From: Bacteroidota bacterium
Lineage (GTDB): Bacteria > Bacteroidota > Ignavibacteria > Tepidaquicellales > Tepidaquicellaceae
Assembly: GCA_018266875.1 (NCBI GenBank)
Contig: JAFDZR010000010.1
Coordinates: forward strand, 133,172 to 197,171
Reading direction: 5' to 3'
DNA: 64,000 nt
The position numbers and the translations under genes were made by a program. Under the pieces are notes generated by a model. That model was not told where the DNA came from and searched no databases. It worked only from the letters and a program-made list of their open reading frames with translations. This document shows, one piece after another, positions 43,689 through 52,591 of the stretch (position 1 is the stretch's first letter; each line of letters begins with the position of its first letter).

Positions 43689-44780
43689 ATGTTTGAATAT
43701 TCAGGTTCGCTGCATATGCATTCAGTATTTTCTGACGGATCCGGAAGCGTAGAAGATATAGTCAGCGCAGCAGTGGAATCAGGACTGGATTTTATTATAC
43801 TTACTGACCACAATACACTTAAAGCCAAAGATAAAGGTTATGAGAAATGGTATAAAAACACACTGTTGATTGTTGGATATGAAGTGAATGACAGAAAGAA
43901 TAAAAACCATTATCTGGCACTGGGTACTGACAAGATAACAGGAACTTATGAAAAGCTTTCAGACGGAGATACGGGAAACAGGATGTCGGCAAAAGAATAT
44001 GTAAGGGAAATTAACAGAGAAGGCGGTTTTGGTTTCATAGCACATCCACATGAACAGCGAAAGAACCTGCCTGAACATCCGCCTTATCCGTGGACTGACT
44101 GGGACTGCGATGAATTTACGGGAATTGAGATCTGGAATCATATGAGCGAATGGGCGGAAGGGCTCAACGAATCCAACAAATTCCAGAGATTTCTACATCC
44201 GCTTAAATCAATAATTGCACCGCCTGAAAAAACTTTAAAACTCTGGGACGATCTGAATAAAAAAAGAAAGGTTGTCGCCATCGGCGGTGTAGATGCCCAC
44301 GCACACAAGCATAATGTAATGGGAATGGAGTTTGAAATCTTTCCTTATAAGGTTTTATTTAAATCGATTAGGACTCACGTATTTCTTACTGAAGAGATCA
44401 AAAAAGGAAACAATAAAACTTATATTGAAAGCAGAGATAAGATCCTTGATGCTCTTGCAAGAGGAAGATCCTTTATCGTTAACAATTATTACGGAAGCGG
44501 AAAAGGATTCAGGTTTTTTGCGGAATATGACGCCGCAATATACAATACCGGAGACGAAATAATTTTTAAAAAGAAGAAAAATAAAAAGATAATATTCAGA
44601 GTGATGCTTCCTTCAAAAGCAAGGATCAGACTTATACAAAGCGGTAAATGCATTGATGAACTTGAAGGAATGGACTGCATCTGGGACTGTGATGAAAGCG
44701 GAGCTTTCAGAATAGAAGCATGGAAAGAAAACCGCGGTTGGATATTTTCGAATCATATCAGGGTGATCTCTGATGAATAA
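43689..44780 (+). CDS. PHP-domain metal-dependent phosphoesterase
   Basis: This 363-residue protein starts with a PHP domain. His9 and His11 in LHMHSVFSDGS, Asp40-His41 in LTDHNTLKAK, His118 and His120 in FIAHPHEQ, and GGVDAHAHKH further on are the usual metal ligands. PHP enzymes hydrolyse phosphoesters with two or three bound metals. This one is fused to a C-terminal beta-rich region (about 285-363), which resembles extensions seen in CehA/McbA-type PHP hydrolases. Substrate is unknown. The GroES-like gene follows 9 bases later. Confidence 0.85.
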   Translation: MFEYSGSLHMHSVFSDGSGSVEDIVSAAVESGLDFIILTDHNTLKAKDKGYEKWYKNTLLIVGYEVNDRKNKNHYLALGTDKITGTYEKLSDGDTGNRMSAKEYVREINREGGFGFIAHPHEQRKNLPEHPPYPWTDWDCDEFTGIEIWNHMSEWAEGLNESNKFQRFLHPLKSIIAPPEKTLKLWDDLNKKRKVVAIGGVDAHAHKHNVMGMEFEIFPYKVLFKSIRTHVFLTEEIKKGNNKTYIESRDKILDALARGRSFIVNNYYGSGKGFRFFAEYDAAIYNTGDEIIFKKKKNKKIIFRVMLPSKARIRLIQSGKCIDELEGMDCIWDCDESGAFRIEAWKENRGWIFSNHIRVISDE

Positions 44781-44789
44781 CAATTTATC

Positions 44790-45161
44790 ATGAATAAAAA
44801 TATATCACTGGAAAATATAATAATCATTGGTGACAGGGTTCTGATAAAATCAAAATCCCCGGAAGAAAAAACAAAGACGGGACTTTACCTGCCGCCGGGT
44901 ATTCACGAGAGAGAAATAGTTCACAGCGGATATATAATGAAAACAGGACCGGGTTATCCGATTCCCGTTGCTGCTGACGAAGAGTCGTGGAAGAGAACAG
45001 ATGAAAAGATCCGATACATTCCACTTCAGGCAAGGGAGGGAGATCTTGCAATATTTCTTCAGAAAGATGCCGTTGAAATAATATATGAAGACGAGAAATA
45101 TTTTATTGTCCCGCAGAATTCCATACTCCTACTCGAAAGAGACGAGAGCCTGTTTGAATAA
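44790..45161 (+). CDS. GroES-like (Cpn10-fold) protein
   Basis: This 123-residue protein has a Cpn10-like core: IIGDRVLIKSKSPEEKTKTG, then SGYIMKTGPGYPIP and EGDLAIFLQKDAVEI, ending ILLLERDESLF. It is longer than GroES (about 97 residues) because of an insertion containing ADEESWKRTDEKIRYIP. The family is recurrent in Bacteroidota and is annotated as co-chaperone GroES. There is no groEL gene here, and the mobile-loop tripeptide differs from canonical GroES, so it may not serve GroEL. It follows the PHP gene by 9 bases. Confidence 0.85.
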   Translation: MNKNISLENIIIIGDRVLIKSKSPEEKTKTGLYLPPGIHEREIVHSGYIMKTGPGYPIPVAADEESWKRTDEKIRYIPLQAREGDLAIFLQKDAVEIIYEDEKYFIVPQNSILLLERDESLFE

Positions 45162-45336
45162 ATGTATTATAAAAATTTCCCCCGGGGGGGTTCAAATTAA
45201 TATTTTCATAATATTTTTAAGGAAGATCTAAAAAGATTAATTATCAAGCCTTTCAATTATATTCAAACCGAACAGAAATTTAACATAGTTTACCTTTATT
45301 CTTTATCCTCAAAGAATTAATTTACTTAACTCAGCC

Positions 45337-46863
45337 TTGAAAATAAAAAAATTCAAAAATAAAAGTTTCAATTCAACGAAATCCATACATTCAAACTGCG
45401 GAGTATTCGGAGTTTATAATAATCCTGACGCATCAGTGCTTACGTATTACGGACTGCATGCGCTTCAGCACAGAGGTCAGGAAGCAGCCGGAATAGTTTC
45501 CTGCGAACCTGAGCATAAAGGCATTAAAAGTAAATTCAATATACATAAGGATCTTGGACTTGTACTCAGTGTTTTTGCGGATGATAAGATTTTAACTGAC
45601 GTTCTCAAAGGCACATCAGCAATAGGACATACAAGATATTCGACAACAGGTTCAGGCGACAACAAAAACAACATACAGCCATTCAAAGTAAATTATAAAG
45701 ACGGAAATCTTGCACTCTCACATAACGGAAATCTTACCAATACTAATTTCCTGAGAAATAAACTTCAGAACGAAGGTACGATATTTCAGACCACGACGGA
45801 CAGTGAACTTATCCTGCATCTTATCGCCAAAAGCAGAGAAGAAGATATTGTAAATAAATTACTTGATTCATTTTCACAGGTTACCGGAGCTTTTTCCATA
45901 TGTATACTCACCGACGATAAACTGTTTGCGGTCCGCGATCCTCACGGAGTAAGACCTTTCTGTTTTGGAAAAGTAGATAACAGTTTTGTATTCTCATCCG
46001 AAACCTGTGCGCTGGATATTATAAATGCTGAGTATATAAGAGAAGTAAATCCGGGTGAGTTGATTATGATCGACCGTGAATCTGTAACGACGGGAAAAGA
46101 AAAATCTTTCCGCATATCAGAAGTCGGACAGTATAAGCATTGTATATTCGAATATATTTATTTTTCAAGACCGGACAGCACGGTATTCGGAGAAAAAGTC
46201 GATAAGGTCAGAAGAAAAATAGGAAAGAATCTTGCATTGGAAAGTCCTCCGCCTGTAAAGGATAATGAAGAGGAAAAAAAAATCGGCGTTATCAATGTGC
46301 CTGACTCTTCAAATACTGCAACACTCGGATATTTCAACGAGGCGGTAAAGACAAATAAGGATATAAAGCATGAGATCGGTTTAATAAGGAGTCACTATGT
46401 AGGCAGGACATTTATTCAGCCGGGAAAAGATAAAAGAAAGATGAAGGTGAAAACCAAATTCAATACCGTAAAAGGGGTTATAAACAACAGAAAGATAGTA
46501 GTGGTTGATGATTCAATTGTAAGAGGAACAACTTCAAAACTTCTTGTCGAACTTATAAAAAAAGCAGAACCCAAAGAGATACATCTGAAAGTCACTTCCC
46601 CGCCTATCATTTCACCATGTTATTACGGAATGGATTTTCCTTCTGCTGAAGAACTTATCGCAAATCAACACGACAGTAATGTGGAAGGAATCCGGGAGGA
46701 ACTGGGAGTAACATCATTGTTTTATTTGAGCACAGAAAAATTACTGGATTCGGTACCTTATTCAGATCCGAAAACAGGATACTGCACTGCATGCTTTACA
46801 CGTGATTATCCCATTCAGATAGAAGGACTGGAAAAAATGAAGAAAGAACAGTTCGATGACTGA
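45337..46863 (+). CDS. purF: Amidophosphoribosyltransferase
   Basis: This 508-residue protein catalyses the first committed step of purine synthesis, moving glutamine amide nitrogen to PRPP. A 20-residue propeptide precedes Cys21 in SNCGVFGVY, which becomes the N-terminal nucleophile after cleavage. The glutaminase motif HRGQEAAGI and the PRPP motif VVVDDSIVRGTTS are intact. The cysteines in KHCIFEY, PCYYGMD and CTACF match the iron-sulfur ligands of Bacillus-type PurF, so a 4Fe-4S protein is likely. The start is a TTG, with no alternative ATG before Cys21. Confidence 0.95.
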   Translation: MKIKKFKNKSFNSTKSIHSNCGVFGVYNNPDASVLTYYGLHALQHRGQEAAGIVSCEPEHKGIKSKFNIHKDLGLVLSVFADDKILTDVLKGTSAIGHTRYSTTGSGDNKNNIQPFKVNYKDGNLALSHNGNLTNTNFLRNKLQNEGTIFQTTTDSELILHLIAKSREEDIVNKLLDSFSQVTGAFSICILTDDKLFAVRDPHGVRPFCFGKVDNSFVFSSETCALDIINAEYIREVNPGELIMIDRESVTTGKEKSFRISEVGQYKHCIFEYIYFSRPDSTVFGEKVDKVRRKIGKNLALESPPPVKDNEEEKKIGVINVPDSSNTATLGYFNEAVKTNKDIKHEIGLIRSHYVGRTFIQPGKDKRKMKVKTKFNTVKGVINNRKIVVVDDSIVRGTTSKLLVELIKKAEPKEIHLKVTSPPIISPCYYGMDFPSAEELIANQHDSNVEGIREELGVTSLFYLSTEKLLDSVPYSDPKTGYCTACFTRDYPIQIEGLEKMKKEQFDD

Positions 46864-46912
46864 TATAAACAGTTTTTTAAAAATTTTTAAAAAATACAAA
46901 TAACTTTACGAC

Positions 46913-48238
46913 ATGAACAAAGAACAACTGAGTTTTCACAAATCAAGGAGAAAAGAATTTTCAAAGCTAATCGGCAATGATGCATTAGCAATAGTATTCG
47001 GTAATACTCACAGAAACAAATCATATGACGGTGATTACAAATTCAAACAATATAAGAACTTTTATTATCTTACAGGTTTTACAGAACCGAATTCTGCTCT
47101 TGTCATTGCTCCAGGAGGAATAAAAGTAACCCGGAGCGGAAAGAAAAATTCAGTGAAAGAACTGCTGTATGTTCAGCAAAATGATGAAAGACTGGAAACC
47201 TGGAACGGAAAGAGAATGGGATACAAGAATGTAAAAAAATCCCTTGGAATAGAAAACGCTGACATAAACGAAAATCTCTGCAAAATACTTCATTATAACG
47301 AACTGAAAAATTTCCGGAAGCTGTATTTAAACATTGCTGAGATGCTGAAGCTTACAGAAGAAATGAAAAAAATCATTTCCGAATTTATTGACAGTCTTAA
47401 CAGGATAGCTCCGCATACAGAAATCATTGACGTTTCATATATTTTAGGAACGATGAGGTCCATAAAAACAGAATTCGAAATAAACAGGATAATTGCAGCA
47501 TCAGAAATTTCAATTGGTTCATATAACGAGATACTGAGTATACTCCAGCCGGGAATGAATGAATTTGAAATTCAGTCGGCACTTGAATATTACTACAGGT
47601 ATCACGGCGGAGATGATACAGCCTATCATCCTATAGTTGCATCAGGTGAAAATGCATGTATACTTCATTATGAAAAAAATGATAAGAGACTGAAGGAAAA
47701 TGAATTACTTCTGATAGATTCAGCATCAGAGTATAATTATTACTGTTCAGATATTACAAGAACATTTCCAATAAACGGAAAATTTTCAAATGAACAGAAG
47801 CAGATATATGAAATAGTACTGAAAGCAAACAAGGAATGTATAAAGAAAACCAAGCCCGGAGTTAAGTTTTCATCAGTTGCAGAACTAAGCAACAGAATAC
47901 TCGCAGAGGGATTATTTAAAGCAGGTCTGATAAAAGACAAAACAAAAATAAGGAAATATTCACTTCACGGAATCGGACATCATATAGGACTTGATACGCA
48001 TGATGCTGTGCCTTCATCTCTTACAAAGAATTCAGATACAGACACGCTGAAGCCCGGAATGATACTGACTATAGAACCTGGTTTATATTTTACAGATAAA
48101 ATGAAAGAGATACCGGCAAAATACAGAGGAATGGGAGTGAGAATAGAAGATGTTGTACTGGTGACAAAAGCCGGGCCGAAGGTTCTTACAGGCGGCATAG
48201 TGAAAGAGGTTAAGGATGTGGAAAGGATGATGGAGTGA
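46913..48238 (+). CDS. Aminopeptidase P family protein (M24B)
   Basis: This 441-residue protein has an N-terminal AMP_N-type domain (about 1-170) and a pita-bread M24 domain. The metal ligands are present: the two Asp in LLIDSASEYNYYCSDITRTF, His in HGIGHHIGLDTHDA, Glu in TIEPGLYF and Glu in GVRIEDVVLV. It should release N-terminal residues next to proline (Xaa-Pro aminopeptidase) using Mn or Co. It lies 49 bases after purF and is convergent with the RAYT gene. Confidence 0.92.
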   Translation: MNKEQLSFHKSRRKEFSKLIGNDALAIVFGNTHRNKSYDGDYKFKQYKNFYYLTGFTEPNSALVIAPGGIKVTRSGKKNSVKELLYVQQNDERLETWNGKRMGYKNVKKSLGIENADINENLCKILHYNELKNFRKLYLNIAEMLKLTEEMKKIISEFIDSLNRIAPHTEIIDVSYILGTMRSIKTEFEINRIIAASEISIGSYNEILSILQPGMNEFEIQSALEYYYRYHGGDDTAYHPIVASGENACILHYEKNDKRLKENELLLIDSASEYNYYCSDITRTFPINGKFSNEQKQIYEIVLKANKECIKKTKPGVKFSSVAELSNRILAEGLFKAGLIKDKTKIRKYSLHGIGHHIGLDTHDAVPSSLTKNSDTDTLKPGMILTIEPGLYFTDKMKEIPAKYRGMGVRIEDVVLVTKAGPKVLTGGIVKEVKDVERMME

Positions 48239-48275
48239 AATTGATTCAGGGAAATTATTCTGATTTTTATTTTGG

Positions 48276-48304
48276 GGTATGACGGAATTGAATTCCGTCA
48301 TACC
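48276..48304. repeat. REP-like near-perfect palindrome (14-bp stem, 1-base centre)
   Basis: The arms at 48276-48289 and 48291-48304 are perfect complements. The core is CGGAATT-G-AATTCCG. It lies between convergent genes (aminopeptidase P and RAYT), so it could also act as a two-way terminator. The same core flanks the RAYT gene on the other side. Confidence 0.85.
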
Positions 48305-48306
48305 GG

Positions 48307-48335
48307 TGTATCACGGATTTGTAATCCGTTATACA
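48307..48335. repeat. REP-like imperfect hairpin
   Basis: Thirteen-base arms (48307-48319 and 48323-48335) with one mismatch form a second hairpin directly after the first. The core is ACGGATT/AATCCGT, related to CGGAATT but one A shorter. It sits 15 bases from the RAYT stop. Together with 48276-48304 it resembles a paired (BIME-like) unit. Confidence 0.75.
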
Positions 48336-48350
48336 TGATTTATATATTTT

Positions 48351-48998
48351 TCAAAATCCCTTAAGTGGTTTAAAATACTTGCAATAACTCCATTTCCAGT
48401 CCATCGCATTTTTTACCAGACCAGCCCGAACCGGATCCTGCAAAATATAATTCATGATTTTTAATAATTCTGTATCATCCCTTACAATGTGATCATAGCT
48501 TTCCTCTTCCCAGAAAGCTCCCGTTCTGTTTAGAATGATATTTGACTGTCTTGAAGTATGTCTTTTTAAAGACTGCATAATTCTGAAAAACGGTTTACTC
48601 AATTTTTCAATTTTCGCCAGAAAATGAAAGTGATTGGGCATTATACAGAAACTGATCATATCAAAAGCCTTACCGTTTAGAAATCTAAATGAATCCATTA
48701 TCACAGATGCAATTCTTTCGTCTGAAAGATAATTTACCTGGCTAAGGGATCTGTTCAGATAGTCATCATAATAACCGAAATATTTTTTTAGCAATAAGTA
48801 TCTTTTCTCTTTATATATTTCTCCAGAAAATGAATTGATCAAAATTGATTCATCCTGCTTGAATTTTAATTTAAGCTCTTTGATTAAGAATTCGGGTATG
48901 GAGTTTATTAATCGTGAAGTTACAAAATAATACTTATTGTCCAGCTGAAAATGGGGGAAAATCCTTCTGTAAAATCCTTTAATTTTCATTTTGTTCAT
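48351..48998 (-). CDS. REP-associated tyrosine transposase (RAYT, IS200-like Y1 family)
   Basis: This 215-residue protein belongs to the Y1/HUH transposase family. The HUH site is in IMPNHFHFL (His123 and His125). The C-terminal signature WEEESYDHIVRD, followed by IMNYILQDPVRAGLV and WKWSYC, is that of RAYT proteins; Tyr168 is a candidate nucleophile. RAYTs are domesticated single-stranded transposases tied to REP palindromes. Residues 35-95 (including KKYFGYYDDYLNR) form the insertion usual in the Bacteroidota subgroup. Palindromic hairpins lie on both sides of the gene. The frame is intact and there are no long IS ends. Confidence 0.88.
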   Translation of the reverse strand: MNKMKIKGFYRRIFPHFQLDNKYYFVTSRLINSIPEFLIKELKLKFKQDESILINSFSGEIYKEKRYLLLKKYFGYYDDYLNRSLSQVNYLSDERIASVIMDSFRFLNGKAFDMISFCIMPNHFHFLAKIEKLSKPFFRIMQSLKRHTSRQSNIILNRTGAFWEEESYDHIVRDDTELLKIMNYILQDPVRAGLVKNAMDWKWSYCKYFKPLKGF

Positions 48999-49089
48999 TT
49001 ATTAATATTATTTACGACAGGCATTTCAAATTATAATTTTTAATATAGCAGGTCAACTTGTAAATTCCCGGGTTTGTGAAAGTAAATTC

Positions 49090-49112
49090 ACACCGGAATT
49101 AAATTCCGGTGT
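49090..49112. repeat. REP-like palindrome upstream of RAYT, unit 1 (11-bp stem)
   Basis: Arms acaccggaatt (49090-49100) and aattccggtgt (49102-49112) are perfect complements with a one-base centre. The core CGGAATT-A-AATTCCG matches the RAYT downstream palindrome. It overlaps the next unit by three bases. A weaker 6-bp stem, tgtgaa/ttcaca (49075-49092), touches its left arm. Confidence 0.85.
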
Positions 49113-49138
49113 ACGGCGGAATTAAATTCCGCCGTACA
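49110..49138. repeat. REP-like palindrome upstream of RAYT, unit 2 (14-bp stem)
   Basis: Arms at 49110-49123 and 49125-49138 are perfect 14-bp complements with a single A at the centre and the core CGGAATT-A-AATTCCG. It lies about 70 bases upstream of the PcrA-like helicase start, so it may influence that gene as well. Confidence 0.88.
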
Positions 49139-49206
49139 AAAAACCTCCATAATATAATTTACTCTCTGAACGGATTTTCTTATCTTAACTTCCCATATGA
49201 ATAATA

Positions 49207-51438
49207 ATGTATCTTAACCTAAACATCCTTAATCCCGAACAAAGAAAAGCCGTCGAAGAAATCGAAGGTCCAAGTATGATAATTGCCGGTGCCGGCAGCG
49301 GAAAAACCCGTGTTCTTACTTTTAAAATCGCTTACCTGCTCGAATCAGGCGTCAGCCCGTTTGACATTCTTGCGCTTACTTTTACCAATAAAGCCGCCAA
49401 TGAAATGAAAGAAAGAATTTCCAGACTCGTTAATTCCTCTTTCGATAAGATCTGGATGGGTACATTTCATTCCATATTTGCAAGACTTCTCAGGATCGAA
49501 GCCGATTATCTGGGTTTCAACAGAAATTTCTCTATTTATGATACTGATGATTCCACAAGTCTTATAAAACAGATAATGATAAATTTTTCATATCCGACTG
49601 ATAATCCCACTCCTAAAGCTGTTCAGAATTTTATAAGCAATCTCAAAAATAAAATGATACTGCCTAAGGAATTTTCTTCTTTGGCAAAAACAGTTTACGA
49701 AAAGAAAATTGAAATTATTTATGAGGAATATCAGAAAGCCCTGTTTAAAAACAACGCTATGGACTTCGATGACCTGCTTTTAAAACCTATTGAATTATTC
49801 AGAAGATATCCGGAAATTCTGGAAAAATATCAGGAAAGATTTAAATTCATTCTTGTCGATGAATATCAGGATACCAATAAAGCCCAGTATACTATTGTTA
49901 AACTACTTGCGGAAAAATACAAAAACCTTTCAATTGTCGGTGACGATGCTCAGTCTATTTACAAATGGAGAGGCGCCGAGATCCAGAATATTTTCGATTT
50001 TCAGGATGATTTCACGGAATGCAAAATCTTTAAGCTGGAACAGAATTACAGATCCACTCAGAATATTCTAAAGCTTGCCGGAACTGTCATTAAGAAAAAC
50101 AAAAAACAGATGGAGAAAAATCTGTGGACTCAAAACGCTGACGGTGAAAATATTCATCTTATTGAATCAATGACTGACCGCGATGAAGCTGTAAGGATCT
50201 GCCGGAACATCTATGATGAAATGCAGAAGAAAAAGATCAACTTTAAGGATTTTGTGGTCCTGTACAGAACGAATGTTCAGTCCAGAACTATTGAAGATGC
50301 TCTCAGACATAATAATATTCCGTATGTCATTATAGGTGGTATTAGATTTTATCAGAGAAAGGAGATAAAAGATATTCTGGCATTTCTCAAGATTATTGTG
50401 AATCCAAGTGACAACGAATCTCTTGTAAGGGTGTTAAATTTAAAAGCCGGAATCGGAAAAACCACTATTGATAAAATAATCTCTATGGCCGAAAAGGAAA
50501 ACGTTCAGATCTTTGAAATTTTAAAAAATATTTCCGGTATTAAGGAACTGAGTTCGAAAGTTAAAAATCTTCTTATTGAGGTTTCAAATTATATTTACAA
50601 ATATCAGTACCTGCAGGAAGAAATTCCTCTGACCGAACTTGTAAACGGAGTAGTGGACGAGATCGGAATTATGAGGACTTTAAGACTTGAAAACACAGTC
50701 GAATCAGAAGAAAGAATTGGAAATATTCAGGAACTCCTGTCGGCAGTTGCTGAATTCAGGGATTCAAATGATGATGCTTCTCTCGAAATGTTCCTGCAGA
50801 ATGTATCGCTTGTCGCCGATATAGACAATCTTGACAATCAAAAAAATGCTGTTACACTCATGACTATTCACTCCGCAAAGGGACTCGAATTTCCGGTCGT
50901 TTTTATCACCGGACTTGAGGAAGGTCTGTTTCCCGTTAGCGGCGCAACTATGTATGAAGAGGAACTTGAGGAAGAAAGACGATTATTTTATGTCGCCATT
51001 ACAAGAGCCAAAACAAAACTGTACATGTCTTTCGCAAACCAGAGATACCGTTTCGGCACTCCTTCCTTTCAGATGAAGTCAAGATTTTTAAAGGAGATTC
51101 CGGAGGAAATTTCAGCAAACATTATTACTTTCGAGGGAATTAAACTGAAACCGTCTTTCAGATCAGATCCTGAAAAAAAATCTTCCTTTGGTCCTTCTGT
51201 TAAATTCAATGCAACTCCCAAAAAGAAACCTGACTCAGAACATTTTAACGAGGAACTGCATGACAAATTTCCCGACATTAAAAAAGGTGTTACTGTTACA
51301 CATAATACTTTTGGAAAAGGAACTGTATTGAACACTACGGGAAAGGGACTGGATAAAAAAGCTGAAATTTATTTTGATGATGTTGGAATAAAAAAAATCA
51401 TACTCAGGTATGCCAAAATGACAGTTCAGGACAGCTGA
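49207..51438 (+). CDS. pcrA: PcrA/UvrD-like SF1 DNA helicase
   Basis: This 743-residue superfamily 1A helicase carries the Q-motif LNPEQRKAVEEIEGP, the P-loop AGAGSGKTR (27-35), motif Ia LALTFTNKAANEM, the Walker B box VDEYQDTNKAQY and motif III GDDAQSIYKWRGAEIQN. Late motifs are VTLMTIHSAKGLEFP and EEERRLFYVAITRAK. The last 50 residues, with VTHNTFGKGTVLNTTG, match the Tudor-like C-terminal domain of PcrA that contacts RNA polymerase. It should unwind DNA in repair and at transcription conflicts. Confidence 0.93.
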   Translation: MYLNLNILNPEQRKAVEEIEGPSMIIAGAGSGKTRVLTFKIAYLLESGVSPFDILALTFTNKAANEMKERISRLVNSSFDKIWMGTFHSIFARLLRIEADYLGFNRNFSIYDTDDSTSLIKQIMINFSYPTDNPTPKAVQNFISNLKNKMILPKEFSSLAKTVYEKKIEIIYEEYQKALFKNNAMDFDDLLLKPIELFRRYPEILEKYQERFKFILVDEYQDTNKAQYTIVKLLAEKYKNLSIVGDDAQSIYKWRGAEIQNIFDFQDDFTECKIFKLEQNYRSTQNILKLAGTVIKKNKKQMEKNLWTQNADGENIHLIESMTDRDEAVRICRNIYDEMQKKKINFKDFVVLYRTNVQSRTIEDALRHNNIPYVIIGGIRFYQRKEIKDILAFLKIIVNPSDNESLVRVLNLKAGIGKTTIDKIISMAEKENVQIFEILKNISGIKELSSKVKNLLIEVSNYIYKYQYLQEEIPLTELVNGVVDEIGIMRTLRLENTVESEERIGNIQELLSAVAEFRDSNDDASLEMFLQNVSLVADIDNLDNQKNAVTLMTIHSAKGLEFPVVFITGLEEGLFPVSGATMYEEELEEERRLFYVAITRAKTKLYMSFANQRYRFGTPSFQMKSRFLKEIPEEISANIITFEGIKLKPSFRSDPEKKSSFGPSVKFNATPKKKPDSEHFNEELHDKFPDIKKGVTVTHNTFGKGTVLNTTGKGLDKKAEIYFDDVGIKKIILRYAKMTVQDS

Positions 51439-51468
51439 AAATGATCTACATAACCAAATATTAAAAAT

Positions 51469-51885
51469 ATGAATTACTGGCTTCTTAAAACTGAACCTAC
51501 AGATTATTCCTATGATGACCTTGTAAAGGACGGGAAAACTGTCTGGGACGGAGTTGCAAATAACGCTGCGCTTATCTGTATCAGAAATGCAAGAAAGGGT
51601 GACCGCGCCTTTATTTATCATACCGGCGGCGAAAGACAAATGGTCGGAATTGCGGAAATTATTTCCGATCCTTATCCCGATCCCTCTCAGGATAATCCGA
51701 AACTTATGGTCTTCGATGTTAAACCTTTAATGAAACTCAGCAAACCTGTTACTCTTTCTCAGGTAAAAGCTGCTAAAAAATATCTTGGATTTCCGCTGGT
51801 AAAAGAGGGAAGAAAATCTGTTGTTGAAGTCCCGGCTGAATACTGGAAGGATTTCCTGAAAATGAGCGGAACATCTGAAAAATAA
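51469..51885 (+). CDS. EVE domain protein
   Basis: This 138-residue protein is a single EVE domain, starting MNYWLLKTEPTDYSYDDLV and containing VWDGVANNAALICIRN and GDRAFIYHTGGERQMVGIAE. EVE domains belong to the PUA-like fold and bind modified bases in DNA or RNA, as do YTH domains. The aromatic cage residues cannot be assigned by eye with certainty. It lies 30 bases after the helicase gene and may be cotranscribed with it. Confidence 0.93.
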   Translation: MNYWLLKTEPTDYSYDDLVKDGKTVWDGVANNAALICIRNARKGDRAFIYHTGGERQMVGIAEIISDPYPDPSQDNPKLMVFDVKPLMKLSKPVTLSQVKAAKKYLGFPLVKEGRKSVVEVPAEYWKDFLKMSGTSEK

Positions 51886-51995
51886 AAAAATTATTTTTCC
51901 CGCAGAATTAAAATACTTCTTCTAAAAAATATACTTCATTTTTCATATGTATAGTTTAAATTATATATGAATATACATTAAATGAATAGAGTAAC

Positions 51996-52466
51996 ATGAA
52001 AAAATATATTTTTCTTTTCTTACTATACTGTGTCTTCTTTTCTCCTGATTATTCTTTCCCGCAGCTGACAAAAGCAATTATAGGCGTTGACGGATTTACA
52101 TGTTCTTTATGTGCAAAGGGAGTTGAGGAACAGTTCAAAACGCTTGATTTTGTTAAATCGGTAAAAGCTGATATTAAAAAAACAGAATTCACTATATCCT
52201 TTAAGACTAAACCCGCTATCAATGTTAAAGAATTAAACAGTGCGGTAACTGACGGAGGGTTTACTATCCGTGATATTAAAGTTAAAGCAATAGGGATTAT
52301 CAAAGGAAACAGCGTGTCCGGTTACTGGCTGTCTGCATCCAACATTCCGGATTTAAAATTAAAGGACCTGAAAGGTAATTTTTCTGAAGGGGATAAGATC
52401 TCTCTGGAAGGAGCTGTAGATCCGGTGGATGTTTCTTTATATGTAATATCTATAAAAAAACTGTGA
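51996..52466 (+). CDS. Exported heavy-metal-associated (HMA) domain protein
   Basis: This 156-residue protein has a signal peptide (about 1-22, ending SFPQ), then an HMA-like domain (about 26-92). The motif GFTCSLCAKGVEEQF holds Cys36 and Cys39 for Cu or Zn. The C-terminal 60 residues are beta-rich. HMA domains normally sit in the cytoplasm; this one should lie in the periplasm or outside. The next gene encodes an exported TPR protein with His/Met-containing N-terminal segments, which may point to metal handling (inference). Confidence 0.75.
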   Translation: MKKYIFLFLLYCVFFSPDYSFPQLTKAIIGVDGFTCSLCAKGVEEQFKTLDFVKSVKADIKKTEFTISFKTKPAINVKELNSAVTDGGFTIRDIKVKAIGIIKGNSVSGYWLSASNIPDLKLKDLKGNFSEGDKISLEGAVDPVDVSLYVISIKKL

Positions 52467-52591
52467 TCGTAAATTTGTTTTTTGTTAAGATAATATTTTT
52501 ATTAAGCTGACTCATAATTTATTATGCAATCCGGTCAGAAATTCATTTTCGAAATTCAGAATATTTTTAAAATATTATTTAAAATTAAAAA

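Noticed and set aside
45162-45336. Possible purine riboswitch or PurR operator before purF
   Set aside because: I could not find a purine aptamer core or a recognisable operator palindrome in this stretch. Only the C5-G7 tract stands out.
46872-46896. A/T-only hairpin between purF and aminopeptidase P as a terminator
   Set aside because: The self-complementary T6A5T5A6 stretch has no G/C pairs and is expected by chance in AT-rich intergenic DNA.
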